52,430 bases of DNA from Candidatus Hodarchaeum mangrovi (GCA_016839515.1 JAEOUE010000138.1:1-52430); one strand, 5' to 3'. Shown: positions 9,271-18,141, counted from the first letter of the stretch. The notes: generated by a model not told the origin, from the letters alone. Translations and numbers: made by a program.

Positions 9271-9294
9271 AATAACCTGAAGAGAGGAAAACTC

Positions 9295-9984
9295 ATGGTT
9301 GAAAAGAGAAGTTTGCTACATTGGTTTAAAGCAAATAAAAATATAACAGTTAAGGGAATCTTAATTGAGCACACAAAAGCTGTGGAAAGAACATGTAGCG
9401 AATCTATTAACTTATACAAAGCATTGAAAGGTGAACTCACTCAAAATCCTGTCGAGATAATAAGTAAAATATCTGCATTTGAAGAACAAGCTGATCAGCT
9501 GCAAGATGTTTTGGCAGAAAGAGAGCTCATTCATGGGGAATTCCCACCAAATGTTCAAGAAGATCTGTTTAGGATGATACGAAGAATTGATGAAGCAGCA
9601 AATTGGATTAAAACAGCCTCCAAAAATGCAAATTTGGTTCTTAACTTAAAATTAAATTATCCTGATAAATTACACGATTATCTTATTCAATTATCAACAA
9701 TAACTAAAGATTCTGTTGAGATTTTTTCTAAAACCCTTCAATATCTAGGAGTAAATGATGATAAGGTTATTTCTAATAGAAATAAAATAGAAAAACTTGA
9801 ACGTCAAGGTGATGAGGTATATTACCTTGCCAAAGAAACAATTCTTAAACTAGGAACCCAGCTCGATAATGCAATTTTATTTCTTTCCTTAGATACAGCA
9901 AAAGCACTTGAGAATGCTTCTGATGCCTGTAGCAAGGCCTCAGATTATCTTTACTCTATTGTTATGGCAGCACCAGTAAGATAG
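9295..9984 (+). CDS. DUF47 PhoU-like protein (first copy)
   Basis: Helical-bundle protein of the DUF47/TIGR00153 family, distant relatives of the phosphate regulator PhoU, often found beside phosphate transporters. The 229 residues are almost all helical and contain the family pattern FEEQADQLQDVL (about 62-73) followed by FPPNVQEDLFRMIRRIDEAANWI (around 82-104), and a second PhoU-type acidic helix EKLERQGDEVYYLAKE (about 163-178). PhoU relatives bind metal through such E/D-rich helices. Strong Shine-Dalgarno AGAGGAAA. It opens an operon with a fused permease, two ABC ATPases and a second DUF47 gene. The stop is TAG. Likely role: modulator of the encoded transporter at the membrane face. Confidence 0.85.
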   Translation: MVEKRSLLHWFKANKNITVKGILIEHTKAVERTCSESINLYKALKGELTQNPVEIISKISAFEEQADQLQDVLAERELIHGEFPPNVQEDLFRMIRRIDEAANWIKTASKNANLVLNLKLNYPDKLHDYLIQLSTITKDSVEIFSKTLQYLGVNDDKVISNRNKIEKLERQGDEVYYLAKETILKLGTQLDNAILFLSLDTAKALENASDACSKASDYLYSIVMAAPVR

Positions 9985-10003
9985 TTTTAAAAGGCGAAAA
10001 GCC

Positions 10004-11701
10004 ATGACCAAAAATATCAAAAATTATAGGTCAATTAGTATTATTGACTATCTTTCTGCCCTAAGTAGTAATAAGAAAATTATAAATGCTTTCTATATCT
10101 TGATTCTAATTTTTTTTCTATTTCTAATTCTAACACCAACAATATATGTATTATTTTATCTTTTTGAGAAATTTGATCTTGTAATCGCTTATTTTCAAGC
10201 AGAACCAGAATCATTCACTATGATTGCTGAAGCTTTGTATTATTCAGTTAGTGTTGCAGTTATTGTTTCAATAACTGACCTGATATTTGGTATCCCTTTG
10301 GCTTGGATGTTAGTACGAGGAAAGCTTTCTGTACGGGTTCAAAATATCCTAAATACATTCATTGAGCTTCCTTTAGCTGTTCCAACAGCAGGACTTGGTC
10401 TTTCGGTTGCATTGTTTTGGGGGAAGGTGCCTGATGTTACTGCTCCACCTTTTTCTTTAGGAATTATCACTTCTGCTCTTCCAATACTCATTCTATTTCA
10501 TTTTACTACTACTTTTCCTTATGTAGTTAGATCATTAGCGGCAATTTTAGAGGAAATTGATGTCTATCTTGAAATAGCAGGTCGAACATGTGGAGCCTCA
10601 GCTTTTACTGCAGCTCGTACAATCACAATGCCATTATTTCGTTCAGGTGTTGTCACTGCTTTAATATTGAGTTTAGCAAAGAGTCTGAGTGATACAGGAG
10701 GGGTCATGGCAGTTCTATCTGCAACCCAGATTTCTGTATGGACTGGAACAGTTTTAATTGGAACCTGGAAACACGACATTGACATTGTTAAAGGAATTAA
10801 TCTTGATTTAATTCCCCCTTTAGCATTTTTATGTGTTACAATGATATTAATGGCACTTATTTTAATGACAGCATCACGATTAATTGTTAGAAAGGGAAAA
10901 GTTCCGGTAAAAAGAGTCTGGACAACAACTGAAAAAAAATTGAGTTCTGAATTTAGTGTAAAGTCTAGAAATATAATAACACTTCTTTTCCTCACCTTTT
11001 TTGTCATTGTTCCATCCTTCTTCCTAATATTATATATACCAATTGGAATAACTGGGCCTCCGTTAATCATTGATTGGGGACGATTTGTTCAGAGTATTGT
11101 CAATTCATTATTGGTAGGTGGTATAGCAACTTGTCTGAATGTCATTCTAGGAGTTCCTATGGGGATTTTTATTTCTCGAAGGAAAAGTAGATTCAGTAAA
11201 TTTTTTGATATATTGGTTGATGTTCCTTATGTTGTCCCATCGTCTGCTTTGGGTTTTTCTGTCGGATTATTTTGGGGTGGGCAACAATTAATTGTGAACG
11301 AATTATTCTTTGTTATAATGGCTCATTCAGCTATGACTTTCCCTTTCATTGTCAGAAATGTTATTGGAGGATTAGAAGATTTAGATTTATCCTATGAAGA
11401 TACTGCAAGAACCTTAGGAGCGAAATCTTTTCACATATTTACTTTAATTACTTTACCAATAATAAAATTCTCAATTATTGCAGGAATAATTATGTCTTTT
11501 ACACGAAGTGTAGGAGAAACTGGTGCAACTTTAGCTGTTGCTTCAAATTTTGAAACTGCTCCTATATTTATTGTAAGGTTGATTGGTGAAAATCAATATT
11601 TTGGAGCTTCTCTGGCAATAATCGTCTTAATCATAATTACTAGTCTAGTAATATTCACGTTACGAGCAGTTTTCGGACAGAAAAAGACTAAGAGGGAATA
11701 A
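10004..11701 (+). CDS. ABC transporter permease with two fused membrane domains
   Basis: Single polypeptide holding both transmembrane halves of an importer: about 12 predicted helices in 565 residues. Each half ends in an EAA-type coupling loop for an ATPase: the first around YLEIAGRTCGAS with TITMPLF, followed by SLSDTGG; the second around YEDTARTLGAKS with LITLPI, followed by SVGETGATLAV. The GETGAT motif resembles sulfate/molybdate/tungstate and, more loosely, phosphate permeases. Two different ATPases follow immediately, one possibly per loop. No substrate-binding protein gene lies nearby. The PhoU-like neighbours suggest an oxyanion such as phosphate, but the substrate is not settled. 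Confidence 0.88.
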   Translation: MTKNIKNYRSISIIDYLSALSSNKKIINAFYILILIFFLFLILTPTIYVLFYLFEKFDLVIAYFQAEPESFTMIAEALYYSVSVAVIVSITDLIFGIPLAWMLVRGKLSVRVQNILNTFIELPLAVPTAGLGLSVALFWGKVPDVTAPPFSLGIITSALPILILFHFTTTFPYVVRSLAAILEEIDVYLEIAGRTCGASAFTAARTITMPLFRSGVVTALILSLAKSLSDTGGVMAVLSATQISVWTGTVLIGTWKHDIDIVKGINLDLIPPLAFLCVTMILMALILMTASRLIVRKGKVPVKRVWTTTEKKLSSEFSVKSRNIITLLFLTFFVIVPSFFLILYIPIGITGPPLIIDWGRFVQSIVNSLLVGGIATCLNVILGVPMGIFISRRKSRFSKFFDILVDVPYVVPSSALGFSVGLFWGGQQLIVNELFFVIMAHSAMTFPFIVRNVIGGLEDLDLSYEDTARTLGAKSFHIFTLITLPIIKFSIIAGIIMSFTRSVGETGATLAVASNFETAPIFIVRLIGENQYFGASLAIIVLIIITSLVIFTLRAVFGQKKTKRE

Positions 11702-11702
11702 A

Positions 11703-12920
11703 TTGAGTAATGGAAACGAGGAATTATACGATAACGGAGCAACAAAACCATTAGTTAAAGAATACCTTCCTTGGGATCTTGCAGGACAGAGTGAATTCCG
11801 AAAATATCTATGGAATTTATATTCTAAAAATTCTATAAAGATCCGTAACCTAACTGTGAAATTTGGTAAGAAAGTTGTTTTGGATAACATTCATTTAACT
11901 ATCCATCCTCAGGAATATCTAGTTATTTTAGGTCCGACAGGTGCTGGAAAAACAACGCTGTTGAGAACAATAGCTGGATTAATAAACCCACACACGGGAA
12001 GAATTTCTCTGGGTGATTTTGATTTATTAAAATTACCACCTGAAGATCGAGAAGTGGCATATTTACCTCAGAATTATTCACTATTCCCCTATTTAAATGT
12101 ACGTGATAATATTTTATTTTCTCCAAGGGTTAAAAAGACGAAGACCGAAGAAGAAATGTCTCAATTAGTTACTGAAGTCTTAGATATGGTTGGACTAAAA
12201 GATCGTTATGATGCTTTTCCTAATGAATTATCGGGGGGAATGATGCAACGATGTGCGTTAGCACGTGCTATTGCTGCTGATACAAAAATCTTTCTATTAG
12301 ATGAACCATTAAGGGCTCTAGATGCAAGACTAAATATCCAATTAAGAACAGAAATTCGAGCATTGATAAAGGAACTAGGTATAACCACCTTACATGTGAC
12401 ACATGACCAAGATGAGGCTCTTGCTGTTGCTGATCGTATTTTAATTCTGAAAAATGGAAAAATTTCTCAAATGGGGAAACCATACAAAATCTATGATAAA
12501 CCTCAAAATTATTTTTCAGCTTATTTTATTGGAGAATCCACAATTTTTGAGGGAGAGGTTACAGAAGTCACTGAAGAATGTACATTTGTAACACTTGTTT
12601 CAGGTCATAAATTATTGTGTAAGCCCTCAGAATTAAAACCAGGAGATGTTGTTAAAGTTCTTGTGAAAACTGAAGATATTACAGTAAAGAAGTCGATAGA
12701 AGAAGTGGAAGATTTCACAGGTGATAATTCGTTTCAAGGGATAATTTCTGATCAAATTTTCCTTGGAAAATTTACAAATTTATTGATTCAAATAAAAGAC
12801 ATAACCCATCCAATTATTGCACGGATTTCCTCATACGATAGTGATATTTACAAAATTGGGGATGAAGTAATTGTATACATAAGTCCGCATAGCCTCAATC
12901 CTTATGAGAGGGAAAGATAA
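11703..12920 (+). CDS. ABC importer ATPase 1, with C-terminal regulatory domain
   Basis: ATP-hydrolysing subunit of the importer. Residues 1-44 are an extra N-terminal stretch before the ABC fold (KIRNLTVKFG). Walker A is GPTGAGKT (77-84), signature LSGGMMQR (from 176, with Met instead of Gln at position five), Walker B FLLDE (197-201), RALD and the switch His in VTHDQDEA. Residues about 270-405 form two small beta domains of the TOBE kind found in CysA/PotA-type ATPases. The start is TTG one base after the permease stop, with AGAGGGA before it; it overlaps the next gene by one base (TAATG). Together with the second ATPase it would form a heterodimer under the fused permease. Confidence 0.88.
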   Translation: MSNGNEELYDNGATKPLVKEYLPWDLAGQSEFRKYLWNLYSKNSIKIRNLTVKFGKKVVLDNIHLTIHPQEYLVILGPTGAGKTTLLRTIAGLINPHTGRISLGDFDLLKLPPEDREVAYLPQNYSLFPYLNVRDNILFSPRVKKTKTEEEMSQLVTEVLDMVGLKDRYDAFPNELSGGMMQRCALARAIAADTKIFLLDEPLRALDARLNIQLRTEIRALIKELGITTLHVTHDQDEALAVADRILILKNGKISQMGKPYKIYDKPQNYFSAYFIGESTIFEGEVTEVTEECTFVTLVSGHKLLCKPSELKPGDVVKVLVKTEDITVKKSIEEVEDFTGDNSFQGIISDQIFLGKFTNLLIQIKDITHPIIARISSYDSDIYKIGDEVIVYISPHSLNPYERER

Positions 12921-14014
12921 TGCCAAATATTATAATTAAAAACCTTTCCAAAACTTTTGGGCATGTAAAAGCTCTAATTAAAGTTAATTTAGAAATTCAG
13001 GACCAGGAGTATGTTGGCATTCTCGGACCATCGGGTTGTGGCAAAACTACTCTAATAAACTGTATTACAGGGATTGTAGAACCTGATGAAGGATCAGAAA
13101 TTCTTATAGATGGAAGGAATATAATAGATCTTCCCATTGAAGATCGTGGTTTTGCAATGGTATTTCAAAGTATTACTTTGTTTCCTCATATGACAATTAA
13201 AGAAAATGTTGAATTTCCAAGTAGAATGACCGAGGTTTCAAAGGAAGAGATTGATAAAAGGACAATTAAAGCGTTAGAACTGGTTAATATATTAGCAGAA
13301 AAGAATTTGTATCCTCGTCAATTATCGAGTGGTGCCCAACAGGCAGCAGCAGTAGCTAGAGCGATCGCAAAAGGATCCAAGCTATTAATTCTTGATGAAC
13401 CAATTTCTGCTTTAGATGCTAAAGTAAGAACAGATCTACGTTATAGAATACGAAGTCTTGTAAAAGATCTTGGATTAACTGCCATTCATATTACTCACGA
13501 CCAACAAGAATGTCTATCAATCTCTGATCGTGTAGTATTAATGAAAAATGGGCGCATTCATGAGATTAATACTCCAAAAAATATGTACGAATACCCTAAT
13601 TCACTATTTACTTTGAATTTTGTAGGAGAAACAAACTTTATTGAAGGCTATATCTCCGATAAATTTGATGGTTCTGTTCAGCTTAAATTAAGAAATGATG
13701 TTACTTTAAAAATGAAGAATCAAGAGAATAAAAATATTGGTGAACCATTAGTCTTGGCAGTAAGACCTGAGAATGTAAGAATAAGTAGGAGAAAAAGTGG
13801 TGAAGAAAGCATTAAAGGAAAAATAATTGACTCTAGGTTTGCAGGAAGTTTCTATAGATTACAAATTCGATTGAGAACTGATGATATTATACTAGCGGAC
13901 TTCAAAGGGCCATTAAAACTAAATACATTGGTATATGTGTCATTTGACCCTTTAAGAACACAATTATTCCCCGTTCCCGAAGATGGATTAATGGAGGAAA
14001 TTTCTCTTGAGTAA
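12920..14014 (+). CDS. ABC importer ATPase 2, with altered signature motif
   Basis: Second ATPase of the importer, 364 residues. Walker A GPSGCGKT (36-43), Q-loop VFQSITLF, Walker B LLILDE (155-160), SALD and switch His in ITHDQQE are canonical. The signature, normally LSGGQQQR, reads LSSGAQQAAA from 135, so the third residue is Ser and the usual QQR is AQQA. A C-terminal TOBE-like domain follows (about 235-364) with LAVRPENVRIS, typical of CysA/PotA/UgpC ATPases. It overlaps the preceding gene by one base and the following DUF47 gene by eight bases. The pairing of one near-canonical and one altered ATPase suggests functional asymmetry. Confidence 0.88.
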   Translation: MPNIIIKNLSKTFGHVKALIKVNLEIQDQEYVGILGPSGCGKTTLINCITGIVEPDEGSEILIDGRNIIDLPIEDRGFAMVFQSITLFPHMTIKENVEFPSRMTEVSKEEIDKRTIKALELVNILAEKNLYPRQLSSGAQQAAAVARAIAKGSKLLILDEPISALDAKVRTDLRYRIRSLVKDLGLTAIHITHDQQECLSISDRVVLMKNGRIHEINTPKNMYEYPNSLFTLNFVGETNFIEGYISDKFDGSVQLKLRNDVTLKMKNQENKNIGEPLVLAVRPENVRISRRKSGEESIKGKIIDSRFAGSFYRLQIRLRTDDIILADFKGPLKLNTLVYVSFDPLRTQLFPVPEDGLMEEISLE

Positions 14015-14723
14015 AAAAGAAAAAAGTATGCTGAAATGGTTTAAAGAAAGAAGAAATACAAAAATCAAGCAGCTACTTTTACAACATGCAATAAAGGTCT
14101 TTGATGCTACTGCAGCTGGACAAGAATATCTAGATATAATCACAAGAGAGAATAATCCTCAAGATCCAAGATTAAAATCTATAATAAATCGAATTATAAG
14201 TTTAGAACGTGATGCAGACAAAATCGAGATTAGGTTAGGAAATGAGATTGCAAAGGGTTTTTTACCCTCAACAATACGTCAAAATTTATTTCGATTGTTA
14301 AAATCTGATGATTCAACAATCAATTTAATGAAATCAAGTATGAAATCATTGCATTTGCTGAATAATACAGATGATGAAGTCCCTATAAAAATTTTGGAAT
14401 ATTTTAAACAACTTTTGAATTTAATTCACGATTCAATTAGAATAGTTTGGATTTCGATTGAAAATCTTGGAGAAAATGACGAAATTATACTCTCAAATAA
14501 AGAAACAATCCTTGAGAACGAAAAAAAAGCAGATACTTTATTTTTAGAAGCAAAAGAAAAGATTCTAATTGGAAGAACACGAAGAGAACCTTTTTCAGCC
14601 ATTTTAAGTTTAATAGAGATCGCCACTGATTTGGAAATAGCTACTGATTCAGTTCGTGATACTGCTGAATTCTTAGTCGTCATTGTGAAAATAGGAATCG
14701 CAATTAATAAAGAAATCAAATAA
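14007..14723 (+). CDS. DUF47 PhoU-like protein (second copy)
   Basis: Second DUF47 helical-bundle protein, 238 residues, paralogous to the first gene of the operon: both begin with a charged segment ending in a Leu-x-Trp-Phe-Lys motif (SMLKWFKERRN here, SLLHWFKANKN there). PhoU-type acidic helices are SLERDADKIEIRLGNE (about 69-84) and ENEKKADTLFLEAKE (about 170-184). The TTG start lies inside the end of the ATPase 2 gene and is preceded by GGAGGA at eight bases, so translation is coupled. Having DUF47 proteins at both ends of one transporter operon suggests they act as a heteromeric regulator, one perhaps for each ATPase; this is inference. Confidence 0.85.
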   Translation: MSKKEKSMLKWFKERRNTKIKQLLLQHAIKVFDATAAGQEYLDIITRENNPQDPRLKSIINRIISLERDADKIEIRLGNEIAKGFLPSTIRQNLFRLLKSDDSTINLMKSSMKSLHLLNNTDDEVPIKILEYFKQLLNLIHDSIRIVWISIENLGENDEIILSNKETILENEKKADTLFLEAKEKILIGRTRREPFSAILSLIEIATDLEIATDSVRDTAEFLVVIVKIGIAINKEIK

Positions 14724-14807
14724 ATAAAATGAATCATGATCTTTGGATATAATGAAAAGAAATTTAAAATTTTCTTCCTTATATCGAAGATAAATAGAGA
14801 AGAAACA

Positions 14808-15383
14808 TTATTGCTTTTTTAGAATTCTGGAAACAAAGAAAAGAATGATGAGGAACTCTGAAAGATAGAATGAGGGGAAATAAACCTCATGAGGGGAAGT
14901 ATAAAAAATGTAATCCTTCCATTCATCCCAATGGACATAAACCTTATTAACCTGACCATAAGCAATGACTTCTCCAACATCTATAGCTGTTTGATCTACG
15001 ATTAGAACAATTCTGATTCGAATATTATTAGAAGGACAGGTGATATTAACTATCATATAAGAATTAGGAGATAGAGAAACAGGTAATCCATCCTCCTTAA
15101 TCTGTTGTTGTTGTGTCGAAGCAACACATTCCGTTCCTAAAATAGTGAAATTAAGAATGATCTCCTCTATTTTAAACGTTTGAGAACCATTATTGGCAAT
15201 ACCTAAAGAGAATTTACTCGAGGAGTAGAAGTCACCGTGACCTCCTTCTCCAACTGGACATGAACCCCAGCTAATGGTATGATTAAAAATAACCAAATCA
15301 ATGTCAATCTCATTCGTAGAGGAGACACTACCAGAGAGAAGAACCAAGACAAACAAAAATATTGTGATTAAATATTTCATCAT
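14808..15383 (-). CDS. Membrane-anchored exported protein of unknown function
   Basis: Not recognised. The 191-residue protein begins with a signal peptide or anchor (MMKYLITIFLFVLVLLSGSVSS) and ends with a second hydrophobic helix (FLIILFFVSRILKKQ) and a positively charged tip, so most of it should lie outside the cell. The external part is beta-rich (NNGSQTFKIEEIILNFTI and MIVNITCPSNNIRIRIVLI), resembling small Ig-like or transglutaminase-accessory domains, with cysteines at the CPVG and ITCPS segments that could pair. It is alone, convergent with the DUF47 gene. Function unknown. Confidence 0.65.
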   Translation of the reverse strand: MMKYLITIFLFVLVLLSGSVSSTNEIDIDLVIFNHTISWGSCPVGEGGHGDFYSSSKFSLGIANNGSQTFKIEEIILNFTILGTECVASTQQQQIKEDGLPVSLSPNSYMIVNITCPSNNIRIRIVLIVDQTAIDVGEVIAYGQVNKVYVHWDEWKDYIFYTSPHEVYFPSFYLSEFLIILFFVSRILKKQ

Positions 15384-15731
15384 AGTTCAAACGGATAATT
15401 CTAAAGGAAATATGAAAAGACCTGTAGAATATTTGCTTTTTGCACTTATAAATTTTTATTTTAATAAAGCTCTAGAAATTACTAGAGTGGATGAAATTCT
15501 TAGTTAAAGCTAAATTAAAATGACTAAACGAGATAAATGAATTCATTTCTCTTTTTCTAACTGAAAAATGTAAAGGAATTCATCAAAAATTGTATATGGG
15601 AGAAATCTAAATTCTATACTATTAGCGAGAATTAAGGTAGATAAATAACTTTAAATCTAAGCGTGTAAGAGTCAGCCTATTAGACAATATTCAAGTCTAA
15701 ACTTAAAATAATGAGAAAAGGTGAAAAATAA
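15384..15731. other. Intergenic region upstream of the histone gene
   Basis: This 348-base stretch holds no convincing gene. A 31-codon reading frame at 15412-15507 has only a weak AAGGAA before it. A small inverted repeat, CTCTAG-aaatta-CTAGAG, lies at 15470-15487. An AT element around CTTTAAAT (15649-15656) could be the histone promoter with a leader of about 50 bases. Nothing resembling a tRNA was found. Confidence 0.4.
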
Positions 15732-15935
15732 ATGGGTGCATTTCAAAATGCTCGTGTACAAAAATTAATTCAGAATGCGGGTGCTTTTCGAATATCTAAT
15801 AAAGCAATTCTACAAATGAACGAAATTTTAACTGATTATGGAACAAAAATTGCTAAATATGCTGTTGAAATAGCTAATCATTCTGGCAGAAAGACAGTTC
15901 AAGAATCAGACATAATATTAGCCAGTAAAAGATGA
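15732..15935 (+). CDS. Archaeal histone
   Basis: DNA-wrapping chromatin protein. All 67 residues form one histone fold matching HMf-type archaeal histones: helix 1 ARVQKLIQNAGAFRIS (NAGA-x-R-x-S matches the family's DAGAERVS loop), the long helix 2 AILQMNEILTDYGTKIAKYAVEIANHS, then the GRKTVQESDI loop and a short final helix ending KR. It has no tail. DNA-contacting Arg and Lys at the AFRIS and GRKT loops are kept; the N-terminal segment is more polar than in HMfB. GGTGA lies before the ATG, and a poly-T terminator follows, so it is a single-gene unit. It is the clearest archaeal marker in the window. Confidence 0.95.
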   Translation: MGAFQNARVQKLIQNAGAFRISNKAILQMNEILTDYGTKIAKYAVEIANHSGRKTVQESDIILASKR

Positions 15936-15946
15936 ATTCTATCTTC

Positions 15947-15955
15947 TTTTTTTTT
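15947..15955 (+). terminator. Poly-T terminator of the histone gene
   Basis: Nine T in a row, 12 bases after the histone TGA stop and preceded by pyrimidine-rich sequence, with no stem-loop. This is the usual form of an archaeal transcript end. Confidence 0.6.
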
Positions 15956-16127
15956 GATTTTATGACTATGCATTAAATTAAACTAATTGAAAATAATTCC
16001 CTTCCTATCAATACTAATTATCTTCAAACTGATTTATATTTTAAAAAATGCCATTTATTGATAGCAAACAAAAAAGATATATACCTTCAATAAATCAAAA
16101 AGAGTTTCTAAGATAGAAGGAATTATT

Positions 16128-16808
16128 TTGAGTAAAGAATTTTTAATGATTATCCATAAAACTTATTTAGATATAAGAAAAAGATTATTAGGATCTTTTA
16201 AAGGTGTTTTACTAGGATTCTTTGTTATAATTTTATTTGGTTTTTCCGTTTTCTTAATAAAACCTGATTTCGATATTTTTGATAATAGAGAAATTGAGGG
16301 AGAGGAAAATGATTTTAGCAGAGGTCTTGGATCCCCTGCCCAATCCATTATAATAATTTCAATTGTACCATTTGTTATATGGATTTATTTTAAGGAATTA
16401 ATTCAATATTTATTCTCATTTATCATGAATTATACAAATGAAAATACATCATTGACGATATGGAAAGAAAAAGAAATTTCAAAATTATATAAAAGCTATT
16501 ATTTTAAAATTAAAAGTATTTTCCTAAATATTCATTGTATTGGATGCATAATTTCTGTTTGTTTAGTATTTTTACATATGTATGGGCTTTTTAGTAATCA
16601 TAATGGTATTTCTTTTCTTTTTGCATGGATTGGGTTATTATCAGGAATATATATTTCCTTAACAGGTCTTATTATGCGTTTCCCTTGGAAAAAAGAAGCA
16701 AGAATTATCAGGAGATTTAAGAGAATTAGTCGAATGATTCATTTACAATTATTTATAGCAATTTTAGGGATAATTTTGATTCAAATTCATACCTCGTTTG
16801 CTGATTAA
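16128..16808 (+). CDS. Membrane protein, possible di-heme b-type cytochrome
   Basis: About five hydrophobic helices in 226 residues: roughly 24-44, 72-97, 128-153, 160-182 and 202-223. Two helices each carry a pair of histidines near opposite membrane faces: His136/His150 (13 residues between) and His205/His221 (15 between). This spacing is what bis-His di-heme proteins such as ferric reductases, NOX and cytochrome b use to hold two stacked hemes between two helices. Cys137, Cys140 and Cys145 sit beside the first pair. A loop after helix 1 is acidic (EIEGEEND) and external. The start is TTG with AAGGA seven bases upstream. No flavin or NADPH domain is attached or adjacent. The heme assignment is inference. 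Confidence 0.6.
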   Translation: MSKEFLMIIHKTYLDIRKRLLGSFKGVLLGFFVIILFGFSVFLIKPDFDIFDNREIEGEENDFSRGLGSPAQSIIIISIVPFVIWIYFKELIQYLFSFIMNYTNENTSLTIWKEKEISKLYKSYYFKIKSIFLNIHCIGCIISVCLVFLHMYGLFSNHNGISFLFAWIGLLSGIYISLTGLIMRFPWKKEARIIRRFKRISRMIHLQLFIAILGIILIQIHTSFAD

Positions 16809-16950
16809 ATCTGTCCTTAAATCCAAAAGATTTTTTTAAATCCTCAATGAATAAAATATCAATGAAGACAGATTCTTGAACCTTTTCCATTGATTATGTC
16901 TCAAATGAACAGAAATTTATATCAGAACTAATAAATTAGGTGTACAAGAA

Positions 16951-18135
16951 TTGACATCACAATCCCCATTTTTTGAAATAAACCGTGAGGAATTTAATAA
17001 AGCTCTGCCATTATGTGCCGAATCAAGACATTTACAATTTACTATTGAAGCTGCTATGCATAAATCTCCTATGAGAATTTGGCTTGATAACCGAAATCAT
17101 CCTACGTGTGGTTTCATGTGGGATAATGCATGGATTTGCTATTTTATTGGAAAACCTTTAAATTCAACATTTATCATTGATTCTATTGAATTCATTAAAT
17201 CTGAGATAAAATCTCATAATCTAGCAAAAAATATTGCATATTTGAAAATTAGTTATTCTTCTCCAGAATGGGAAATATTTATTGAATCACAACTTCAAGA
17301 ATTAGTTCCTTTAAAAGAAGAACGGGTATTTTTAGTTTTAAAAGATTTAAAAAACCCAGAATGGAGTGATATGGTTCAAAATAATTATAAAATACAAAAA
17401 ATTACTCAAAAAATTCTTTCAAGTGATATTGATGGAGTAGAATCGATTAAAGATGAAATAAATCAAATGTGGGAAAATAGTAATGATTTCTTTAATTTTG
17501 GATTTGGATATTATTTACTTAAAGAAGAGGGCAATAAAAAGTCAATTGAAGGGTGGTGTACAGGAGAATATTTCAGACATTTAGGGAATTGTGGAATAGG
17601 AATAGAAGTATTTCCCGGATACCAAAAAAGAGGCTTTGGAACAGCTTTAGGCTCTGCATTTGTACAACATGCACTTTCTATAGGAATCAAGCCGTTCTGG
17701 GAAACATCACAATTTAATGAGGCCTCAATACGAACAGCTAAAAAAATCGGTTTTTCTCCTATTCAATATTTCAGTGTATACATATGTGCTTTTCAAAATA
17801 TCGAAGCTCATAGAGCTAATTACTATTTTAAACTTAAAGATTATAATAATGCTGCTCGTTGGTACGAAAAAGCAGCTGTAAATAATGAAAAGAAATTATG
17901 GTATTATTACAATGCTGCATGTTCATGGGCTTTAGTAGATGAATTAGATAATGCTTTTAGAAATTTAAAAGAAATACTAAAATTGGAATTTACATTAATA
18001 GAACTGAAAAAATTTACTAGATACCTTAAAGATGAAGTAGAATTTATTAATCTTCACAAGTCCCCAAAATGGAATATCCTTCTTGAAGAAATCGAGAAAA
18101 AGGAAATTTCCTATGAAAAAGAGAAATCGAGATAA
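16951..18135 (+). CDS. GNAT acetyltransferase fused to TPR-like repeats
   Basis: Two-part protein of 394 residues. Residues about 150-275 form a GNAT domain: GIEVFPGYQKRGFGTALGSA carries the acetyl-CoA loop (Q/R-x-x-G-x-G/A), followed by the strand and helix with NEASIRTAKKIGFSP. The first 140 residues may be a degenerate N-terminal GNAT half. Residues about 285-380 are helical repeats: RANYYFKLKDYNNAARWYEKAA and WYYYNAACSWALVDELDNAFRNL match TPR pairs, a protein-docking module. The TTG start has GGTG nine bases before it, and an AT element (AATTTATATC) stands about 30 bases further up. Substrate unknown; the TPR part may recruit a protein target. Confidence 0.78.
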   Translation: MTSQSPFFEINREEFNKALPLCAESRHLQFTIEAAMHKSPMRIWLDNRNHPTCGFMWDNAWICYFIGKPLNSTFIIDSIEFIKSEIKSHNLAKNIAYLKISYSSPEWEIFIESQLQELVPLKEERVFLVLKDLKNPEWSDMVQNNYKIQKITQKILSSDIDGVESIKDEINQMWENSNDFFNFGFGYYLLKEEGNKKSIEGWCTGEYFRHLGNCGIGIEVFPGYQKRGFGTALGSAFVQHALSIGIKPFWETSQFNEASIRTAKKIGFSPIQYFSVYICAFQNIEAHRANYYFKLKDYNNAARWYEKAAVNNEKKLWYYYNAACSWALVDELDNAFRNLKEILKLEFTLIELKKFTRYLKDEVEFINLHKSPKWNILLEEIEKKEISYEKEKSR

Positions 18136-18141
18136 AAGGGA

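Noticed and set aside
10564-11070. A 168-codon frame on the minus strand
   Set aside because: It is antisense to the well-supported fused permease and has no family resemblance or Shine-Dalgarno; it is a shadow of the AT-poor membrane-protein codons.
15470-15487. Inverted repeat CTCTAG/CTAGAG
   Set aside because: Six-base arms with a six-base loop are too short to stand out in AT-rich DNA and have no special position.
15412-15507. A 31-codon plus-strand frame (MKRPVEYLLFAL...)
   Set aside because: Only weak AAGGAA before the ATG, no promoter or terminator of its own, and it has no recognisable features beyond hydrophobicity.
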